Under the pieces are notes generated by a model. It saw nothing but the letters and a program-made list of their open reading frames with translations, was not told the DNA's origin and did not search any database. Shown one piece after another: positions 56,998 through 64,000 of a DNA stretch of 64,000 nucleotides (position 1 is its first letter; every line of letters starts with the position of its first letter). The position numbers and the translations under genes were made by a program. Location of the stretch: contig JAJFPB010000002.1 of the NCBI GenBank assembly GCA_020881915.1, positions 1,612,001 to 1,676,000 on the forward strand. The letters run 5' to 3'. Origin of the DNA: Paramyrothecium sp. XJ0827. Taxonomy: Eukaryota; Ascomycota; Sordariomycetes; Hypocreales; Stachybotryaceae.

Positions 56998-58596
56998 ATG
57001 TCAGCCACCGCGACAACGACGGCAACGGAACGATTGGCGTCTTCAACAGCACAATTGTCCAGCAAGAGCGCCGCAGCGGCCTCGAGACCGACCATGACGC
57101 ACACGACTACGACTTCTTCTTCGAGCTCCGATGCGAAGACGCGGCGCGAGGTTCATCACGAGGCCGATGTCGTCGTCGTCGGAGCGGGCGTTTTCGGCTG
57201 CGCCGCGGCGTATGCTCTGGCCGACCAGGGCCGTTCCGTCATCCTCCTTGAGCGCTGGATGAAGCAGCCCGATCGCATCGTCGGTGAATTGCTGCAGCCC
57301 GGAGGCCTGGCCGCGCTCCAGAAGCTCGGCCTCGGGCACTGCGTCGACGGCATCGACTCGATCCCGTGCTACGGCTACAGCGTCATATTCCACGGCAAGC
57401 CCAACTTGATCCCCTATCCCGGTCTGGACGAGGAGGGCCAGGTCCCGCACCGCTGGTCCGGATCTGGCCCTGGAGGAAAGCCGCAGGTCGGCAGGGGCTT
57501 CCATCATGGCCGCTTCATCATGAACCTGCGAAAGTCGTGCTTGGCCCACCCCAACATCACCGTCGTCGAGACAGAGGTGACGGCGACGATCAAGGGAGAC
57601 AGCTCGGAGGAAATCCTCGGCGTCGAGTCGCAGACGCTCAACCAGCAGACGGGCAAGAAGGAGAAGGACTACTACTTTGGCGACCTGACCATCGTCGCCG
57701 ACGGCTACGCGTCCAAGTGGCGCTCGCAAGTTCTCAAGACAACACCAGTCGTCAAGAGCAAGTTCTACGCTCTTGAGCTGATTGATTGCGAGTTGCCGAA
57801 TCCCGGCTACGGCCATGTCATCATTGGCAATGCCTTCCCCGTTCTCATCTACCAAATCGGAACCCACGAGACGCGTATCCTCTTCGACGTTCCTCAGAAC
57901 CTACCGGAGGCGTCGCCCGCGAACGGCGGTGTGCGCGGCTATATCCAGAAGCATGCCGTCCCAGCGCTTCCGCCATCCGTCCGTCCGTCCGTCGAGCGCG
58001 CCCTCGAGGATGGCAAGATCCCCCGCAGCATGCCCAACAGCTGGCTCCCGCCTACACCTCAGTCGCCCAACGGCCTTGTCATCCTCGGCGACGCCATGAA
58101 CATGCGCCACCCCCTGACCGGCGGCGGCATGACCGTTGCCTTCAACGACGTCGTCATCCTCTCGGAGCTGCTTCACCCCGATCGCGTTCCCAGTTTACAG
58201 GACACGGCCGCCATCCGCGCCGCCATGAAGACCTTCCACTGGCGCCGCAAGAGCCTCACCAGCATTATCAACGTCCTCGCCCAGGCCCTCTACTCCCTCT
58301 TCGCCGCAGACGATTCTCAACTGCGCGCCCTCCAGCGTGGCTGCTTTGAGTACTTCGAGCGTGGCATGACGGACGGCCCCGCCGGCATGCTCGCCGGCAT
58401 CATCAAGAACCCGGTGCTCCTCGCATACCACTTCTTCAGCGTCGCCTTCCTGGCCTTGTGGCTGAACATTTGCACCGTTGTCGGCGGCGTCCTCGGCCTG
58501 TGGAAGCTCCCACTGGCGTTGATCGACTGCGTGCTCATCCTCTGGAAGGCGTGCGTTGTGTTTGTGCCCATCATGTGGCGCGAAGGGTTCCAATGA
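56998..58596 (+). CDS. ERG1: Squalene epoxidase (monooxygenase)
   Basis: A single exon of 532 residues. After a Ser/Thr/Ala-rich N-terminal extension (~50 residues) comes the FAD-binding Rossmann motif DVVVVGAGVFGCAAAYALAD (~57-76), then LLERWMKQPDRIVGELLQPGG, the squalene-epoxidase DG segment LTIVADGYASKWR, and the second FAD/substrate box GLVILGDAMNMRHPLTGGGM (~360-380). Two hydrophobic helices near the C terminus (ILAYHFFSVAFLALWL, LPLALIDCVLILW regions) anchor it in the ER membrane. It oxidises squalene to 2,3-oxidosqualene with O2, FAD and NADPH, the first oxygen step of ergosterol synthesis and the target of allylamines such as terbinafine. An ATG 32 codons downstream (MTHTTTTSS) is a possible alternative start, since yeast Erg1 is about 496 residues. 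Confidence 0.95.
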   Translation: MSATATTTATERLASSTAQLSSKSAAAASRPTMTHTTTTSSSSSDAKTRREVHHEADVVVVGAGVFGCAAAYALADQGRSVILLERWMKQPDRIVGELLQPGGLAALQKLGLGHCVDGIDSIPCYGYSVIFHGKPNLIPYPGLDEEGQVPHRWSGSGPGGKPQVGRGFHHGRFIMNLRKSCLAHPNITVVETEVTATIKGDSSEEILGVESQTLNQQTGKKEKDYYFGDLTIVADGYASKWRSQVLKTTPVVKSKFYALELIDCELPNPGYGHVIIGNAFPVLIYQIGTHETRILFDVPQNLPEASPANGGVRGYIQKHAVPALPPSVRPSVERALEDGKIPRSMPNSWLPPTPQSPNGLVILGDAMNMRHPLTGGGMTVAFNDVVILSELLHPDRVPSLQDTAAIRAAMKTFHWRRKSLTSIINVLAQALYSLFAADDSQLRALQRGCFEYFERGMTDGPAGMLAGIIKNPVLLAYHFFSVAFLALWLNICTVVGGVLGLWKLPLALIDCVLILWKACVVFVPIMWREGFQ

Positions 58597-59210
58597 ATCT
58601 GACGAGTCTGGCGTTGTCTATTATGACCGTGATGTTGCCAAGAGCCTGGAGTTCCTAAGTTTCCCCCTCTTTGTTTACCTCCTCATTGTTCTTCTTCTTT
58701 TCTTCCTTGTACTTTATAGATACTCTTTTTGCTGCGGCGGATCTCGTGGTAGTTTGTACATATGGTTGCCGGTGGTGATAAGACCGTCCGGGGGCCCATT
58801 CTGGGGTGAGCGTGCCGCCCGCTCATGCAGGTGTTTAGCGAAAAGAATGAAGGCATACACTTGGCGGCAATTTGGATAGAATAGAGCCTGCCGTTTTCAA
58901 GCGGGAGCACGGTTTTCACGGATGAGGTAGAATAGCTATTAATCATAATAAAATTCTAAAAATGGACAGCCTACTTAATGTGGGGAGATCTGGGCCGGTG
59001 TTCTCAATAATGATGTTGCTTGAGACGACGCATCGAAAAGAGTCAAGAGCTTCATGTAACTATTTGTTTGAATTCATTCTATGTACGTGTGTACATCTGC
59101 CAGCAGATCGAACTGCATGCACGACTCTCTATCTTTTTTAACATGCCGAAGCCATCTGCTGGCGATGAGTCTGATCGCACGACCTCGGCGTCCGGCCCAC
59201 CCCTGGCGCC
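58597..59210. other. Convergent 3' intergenic region ERG1/ALG5
   Basis: 614 bp between the stops. Rich in T and TATA-like stretches around 58670-58730 and 58930-58960, as expected for 3' ends. No gene seen. Confidence 0.55.
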
Positions 59211-60599
59211 TCATGTAAGCCGCCTCCGGTAGACACCCATCATCCAGCTCGCGCGGAGGACAGCGAGGCCGATGGCCATCTTGATGCTGTCCTGGATGAC
59301 GTTCAGCTTGCTCCCGCCCACCTCGTGCCAGTCGATGGGCACCTCGGCGACCTTGATGCCGGGGCTGGTGCCGATGGCCTGGCCGTCGCTGCCGACAATG
59401 GTGGTCGCGGGCGCGGACTCGGCGAGCATGAGCATCTCGATGTCGAAGATCCAGCCCTCGGTGTGCATGTAGGGGACGATGTGGGGGAGGGCCGCCCGCG
59501 AGAAGAGCTTGAAGCCGCACTGCGTGTCGCGGATGCGGGACGTCGCGGGCGGCGTGAGGATCGTGAGGATGAGGTGGAAGGATCGCATGAGGAAGTTTCG
59601 TAGAGCAGAGCGCTGGGAACATGTTAGTTTTATTCGTGGCAAGAGCACGAGCAACCGTGAAAGTGGCGTTCTCGTTCGAGTGTTCACGTACCTTGACAAC
59701 AGCCTCGCTGCCGACGAGATGGGCACGACTTCCGATGGCCACGCCCCTATGAGAGCCATCGACGACCTCCTCGCAAGCCTCTATCAACTTCGCGACGTCG
59801 CAGAAGCGCGAGGCGCCGTCTGCATCCGCGAAGAGCGCATACTCGCCCCTCACATGCCGAAGGCCGTGGGTGACGCCGCCGCCCTTGCCCCTGTTCTTCT
59901 CGAGGCTCACGACGCGAATCACGTCGTGCAGGCCGTTCTTGTGCGCAAAGTCCAAGACCACTTCCACGGTGCGGTCGCGACTGCCGTCGTTGACGACCAG
60001 GATCTCGTAGCCGCCGAGATGCTGCTTGGTGGTGCCGCGGGCGTGGCGCTTGGAGCCGGGGCTCGCTGGGCCCTTGGCGGTCCTGGCGCGCCCAATGTGC
60101 TCGTCCAGGTACTCAATGGCCTCCTCCAGCGTGGGGATGATGCGATCCTCCTCGTTGTACGCCGGGAAGACGACGCTGAGACGAAGTTCGGCGGGCTCGA
60201 TGCTGCCGACATCCGGAGTCGGAAAGGCCACGTCGGGGCGGACGCTCTCCTCGGACAGGCGCCGCTCGGCCAGCCAGCGATCGTACCAGCATGGCAGCGG
60301 GAGAGGGCTCGTGCGCTTCCCGGAAGCGTTGCTGGTCACGTATGTCTTTTCGGAGGGGAGAACGGCACGGGGTTTCGGAGCGACGAGGTGAAGAACGACG
60401 AAGAGCTGTTTGCGTTGGCCTGGTCAGCAGGAACCGGGCGCCCAGCTGAGACCGACAAACACCAGAGGGTCATTCTTACGGAGAAAAGTGCCAGCAGCAC
60501 GAGGGCGATGAAGAGCGCCAGGAGGAGGTAAACGGGCGTCGACTGTATCCACGCCCACAGCGGGTAGGCGAAGCGAGCTGGAAGCTCCAGCAGCGCCAT
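59211..60599 (-). CDS. ALG5: Dolichyl-phosphate beta-glucosyltransferase
   Basis: Three exons (60480-60599, 59692-60405, 59211-59612), all phase 0, give 411 residues. An N-terminal membrane helix (VYLLLALFIALVLLALFSLF, ~27-46) spans the first splice junction. The GT-A family 2 domain follows: LSVVFPAYNEEDRI, ILVVNDGSRDRT, RVVSLEKNRGKGGGV, the DxD-type FADADGASRF, then RDTQCGFKLFSRAA and HTEGWIFDIEMLMLAE. The final VAEVPIDWHEVGGSKLN and MAIGLAVLRASWMM close the family pattern. Alg5 makes dolichyl-P-glucose at the cytosolic face of the ER for the last glucosylations of the N-glycan precursor. It is longer than yeast Alg5 (334), mostly through a Ser/Arg-rich loop before YEILVVNDG. Start at ATG 60599; the preceding GTG is not needed. 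Confidence 0.94.
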
Positions 60600-61584
60600 G
60601 ACGGCGAAAGGCACCCGTGTCGCGCAGTCCTATGCGGCGCGCATGGGACGCTACGCGGAGAAACCAAGAGAGAGAGTGGCGACTACGCGCAGCAGCGAGC
60701 GCAAAAATAGGCAGAAGACAAGAGAAAAGAGAGAAAAAGAAAGTATGGTGCGGCCTAGAACAAAAAGTGGTGATGGGCGCTTGGGAGCTTGGCGGGGCGT
60801 TGTGCTCAGGTCCGTGTGAGAACGGGGTGGTGTGGTGAGTGTTCTCGAAAGCTGTCACGGGCGCGGCAACGGCAAGTTACATGGCTCTACACCTTTTCCA
60901 TGGGTGAGGCCACGGGGCCTAATCCGGGGGTTTGGGAGGGGCTGTCTCCAAATAGCGGGGATCGGCAGGGGCGCAAAGACCCCCAAGACCCTGTAAAGAG
61001 ATCAGGTACTGTACGGTAAGGTACTAAGTCCACTTCGGCCTAAAGATGCACCCCGCTCCCACGCAAGAGGCGCCACCTTTCAGCAACCCCGAAACTAGCC
61101 CAATCAGACCGCCTGTAGAATGGTGATGCCTTCGTCTTCGATCAAGTATTGAACCGAGAGCGTTCCATTCAACGGGAAATCGAACATACCGGAATACAAC
61201 ACTGCATTGTGCCTTCTCTTCTCCGCCAATGGCAGCGTAGTAAATGGACTTCATGGAGAAAGTAATGTTTACACTTTTAGATTGCCTACAGAATTTTGGT
61301 TCCGAATAACGATCTGTTCTAGCCGTACCTGATCATGCTTCCCCCATATCTATAACCGACATATATAATCCGAGAGAGAATGTGCAGTAAAAAGAAATGC
61401 TAGTGATAACGCCATCCTCCCAGAAGATACCAGAGTCTAATCAGACTGGTACTTGGCCAAGAAATGCCTCCGTCCGTGGCTCAGTACTGACAGCAAAAAC
61501 CCAAAACTCCATACCTCAATTAGTACAACGCCATTACAAACGGTGCTCAAGGACACTATGAAACCTTATCAGACAAAAGGAAAA
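60600..61584. promoter_or_regulatory. ALG5 promoter and 3' region of the last gene
   Basis: 985 bp between two minus-strand genes, with purine-rich DNA at 60660-60760 (probable ALG5 leader/promoter) and AT-rich DNA at 61250-61410. Contains GTACGGTAAGGTAC near 61011. No gene recognised. Confidence 0.45.
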
Positions 61585-62950
61585 CTAAGCCGTGATTGCA
61601 GGAGCCTTGGACAACGACCAGCGGTGACTCTTCTTCACCAATTTGCCACCACCCTTGCTCAATTTCTTTCCGCCTTTCTGTTCTACCTGCACAGGCTGCG
61701 GAGCTTGAGCTGGCTCAGGGAGTACATTGACAATCTGCTCCGGTGCAACGGCCGGAGGCTGCTTCTGGCTTCGTCGCGAAAGCTCCGTACGAGTCGATTC
61801 CGGATGAGAATCAATACGCTCCAAGTCGCTGAAACGAGCCGTCTTCGGCACCCGCCGGTCCTTCTGCGATGTGGGGGATGTCCGACCAGACTTTGCGGGC
61901 GAACCGACAGAGTATGAGCTATCCAATTCAAGAGCAAGTGGCGCTGTGGAAGTAAAAGGAAATTCTGTGCCAGTCGGAGAGACTGCTGCGGGGGTAGCCG
62001 GTGCCGATCCAGGGGCCTGGCCATAGAGCTGGCCGGAAAGCGATGTTGTCGAGCTGCGTAGGCTGGAGGGACCAATGGAGTATTGCCCAGAGCGAGGGCC
62101 CGATATTGCGCCTGTCGGCACAGGAGGAGGTTCGGCGTACGTTGGGATGTAATTGAAACCTCGCATTGACGGCGGGGGACGAGAGTCTCGACTTGCACTG
62201 GCGGCCCCGGAAGCTTTACTTGGCGACGTAGGAACTCGCCTCTCCTGTGATGTTTCTGAACTCCGTCGGCGACTGCTTGGATGAAGCCGATGAACGCTCT
62301 CGGCCGAGACGGCAGGCCGGGCAACTGGACGCGCAGCTCTCATCTCCAAGTCGTCTTGAGAACTGGTAGAGTCACTCGAGCTGTGCACGGGCGAGTGGTC
62401 CGCTGGACACATTTAGCACGGGCGGGCCCAGCTAGTTGATCGACCCTGCAGAGGACGAACCTTTACTCGATGTCGGGCTGATGCCACGCGAGTGGTGGCC
62501 AGGGCGCATCGCCTCTTTGCCCTTCCACGGGCCAGGCTGCACGGCCTGGGTCTCGTCCGTCACTGAGTATATAACATCCCGGCTGCGGTCCCCATATGGC
62601 GTCAGTCCCCCGGTGTAGCTTTGCGTTCGGGGCACTCGGACCACTGGAGAAGCGTAGTTGGCTGGGTACGAAACGTGCGACAGGCTACTTCCGACCCGGG
62701 GGATGCTGGGCATACTGGCGTGGTGGGCGTGTACACTCATTGCGCTTCTTCTGCGGTTCTGCTCCAGAATCCTGGGCCGGTCGTTTTCCCTCCAGCTGGG
62801 TGGTGCACTGGAGATGGCATCCAAAGCCGCATGTGTCGGCACGTGTTTGTATGGAACCGTGCTCGATTCCTTTTGCTTCTCCTCGGCCATCTTTGCGCTA
62901 TGCTCCTTGGCATGCTGGCGGCTCCTCCGAATGCTGGAAAAGATGGACAT
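61585..62950 (-). CDS. Ser/Pro-rich fungal protein of unknown function
   Basis: Two exons (62461-62950, 61585-62402) give 435 residues. The 58-nt intron begins GTTCGT, has a CTAAAT branch-like sequence and ends CCAG; without splicing the frame would stop at a TAG 32 nt into it. The only part I recognise as conserved among fungi is the N terminus: MSIFSSIRRSRQHAKEHSAK, then PYKHVPTHAALDAISSAPPS and WRENDRPRILEQNRRRSAMS. The rest is Ser/Pro/Arg-rich and probably disordered, ending with a basic Lys/Gly-rich tail (GGKKLSKGGGKLVKKSHRWS). No signal peptide or membrane helix. Function unknown; composition suggests a phosphorylated scaffold, which is inference. Confidence 0.75.
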
Positions 62951-64000
62951 TTTGGCGGGATACTGACACCGGAAACGGGGCCGCAGGTAGGTTGAGGCTT
63001 GCTACTCGTTTCAAGGTGTGAATTGGGTCGCTGGCTTCAAATTATAAGCGAGGAACCGGAAGAAATTGTGGGTGAATGCGCGAGAGGGGTAAAGATTGGC
63101 CGAAATTGGATTGGAGAAGCACAGGAAACAACGCGCTCTGGGCAAGTGAACAAGGTGGCAAAGTTCCGTGAGGAGTTGCCAAGGGTATATATGTAGGTAA
63201 TTTGTGTTGCAGTCCGGATCCGAAGGTCACCGAAATGTAACTGCGCCGAGCAGCAGGCCCCCTCCAATGCTTTAAGCTAAGTAAGGCAGGCAGATGACTG
63301 CAGATGGGTCGAATCGAGACAATAAAATTGCGAACGATTGAGATACCCAAGAGCTATTCATATGTTTGGACGAGACAACGACGTGGGAAAGAAAATGGGA
63401 AAAAAACCACGGGCAAAGACAATCCCAACAGAAAAGAAACGACGGCAGTCTTACATCTTTATCTCGATCAGAAGCAAGTTCAGGATCAAAGTCTGATATA
63501 CGGGCGGAGCTGGGTGGGCACACGCCTAGTAGCACGGTCGTTGGCGTGGCTTGCAGGCAGGGGAACCAAGTTGCGGAATCGCGACCTTGTGTTTGGCTAC
63601 AGCATTCGGTTCGGCCGTTCTCTGTCCCCTAGGGAGGGAAGCCCCACAACGTGGTAGATATGACACGGGCTTGATGGATGGATGACGATGCGCGAACGCA
63701 GACTTGCCTAGCTTCCGGCTTTGCTAGTTGAAGGTCCTTGCGTTACGATCAAGATAGAGAGCAAGTGAAGAAGACGACTTGATGTTAAAGATGGAGAAAG
63801 GAGAGGAGGGGGAAAAGAAACGAGCAGAGCCAAGACCGAAGCGAAGAGGAGGCTCGAGGGGGTTTATCTACCTGCCTCCCTAATGCGGTTCTGGTGTGCA
63901 ATAGTTCAGGCCACTGGGATCCCGCCTAGATGGTACGTATGCACGCGGCTGAGGTAGTAGTTGTTCTGTGTCATGACGGCCTGCACCTCACAGCACGAGG
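62951..64000. promoter_or_regulatory. Upstream region at the right window edge
   Basis: 1.05 kb upstream of the Ser/Pro-rich gene, so it should carry its promoter and long leader. Purine-rich stretch at 63770-63860. No coding sequence supportable. Confidence 0.45.

Noticed and set aside
57043..57867. A 274-residue open frame on - opposite ERG1
   Set aside because: Antisense shadow of a GC-rich exon whose plus-strand product is clearly squalene epoxidase.

Overview
This window reads as nuclear DNA from a filamentous ascomycete, most likely a Sordariomycete and probably Hypocreales. Genes carry one to six short introns (about 45-110 nt, GT...AG, often with CTAAC/CTGAC-like branch points). The proteins are recognisable fungal housekeeping families plus filamentous-fungus-specific ones (FlbA-type RGS protein, DUF7053 protein, norsolorinic-acid-reductase-like aldo/keto reductase). 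I found no transposon, CRISPR array, tRNA or rRNA gene. Coordinates for spliced genes come from exon joins checked for frame.

Left part (1.3-21.5 kb): a secreted/single-pass kelch protein (+); HGH1 (-) and ENP1/bystin (+), a divergent translation/ribosome-biogenesis pair; a five-exon fungal gene (+) interrupted by two in-frame stop codons, one replacing a Trp in its best conserved motif; ORC4 with a PHD finger (+); a DUF7053 protein (+); a secreted His/Glu-rich, collagen-like, probably GPI-anchored wall protein (-); and an FlbA-like RGS regulator of G-protein signalling (-).

Middle (21.5-33.6 kb): about 12 kb without a supportable gene. It holds microsatellites, homopolymer tracts and a TACCTTAGGTA motif, and may be an extended upstream/lncRNA region of the RGS gene.

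Right part (33.6-63 kb): a compact housekeeping block: CDC73 (Paf1 complex, -), LEU5-like CoA carrier (-), METTL4-like MT-A70 methyltransferase (+), mitoribosomal uL23m (-), an unknown fungal protein (+), MME1-like mitochondrial carrier (-), IMP2 inner-membrane protease (-), eIF2-alpha (-), BUB3 (+), a small unknown two-exon gene (-), an aldo/keto reductase with a 4-nt microexon (-), a mitochondrial PPR-like protein (+), squalene epoxidase ERG1 (+), ALG5 (-) and an unknown Ser/Pro-rich protein (-). Five genes in the 36-56 kb stretch act in mitochondria. Neighbours are mostly divergent pairs sharing about 500-bp promoters, or convergent pairs separated by 250-600 bp.

The most interesting observation is the gene at 8610-10395. 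Frame and splice sites are kept across five exons, yet it carries UAG at a conserved Trp codon. That is either a young pseudogene or a candidate for UAG-to-UGG A-to-I mRNA editing known from Sordariomycete sexual development. A second stop (UAA) makes the pseudogene explanation the safer one.
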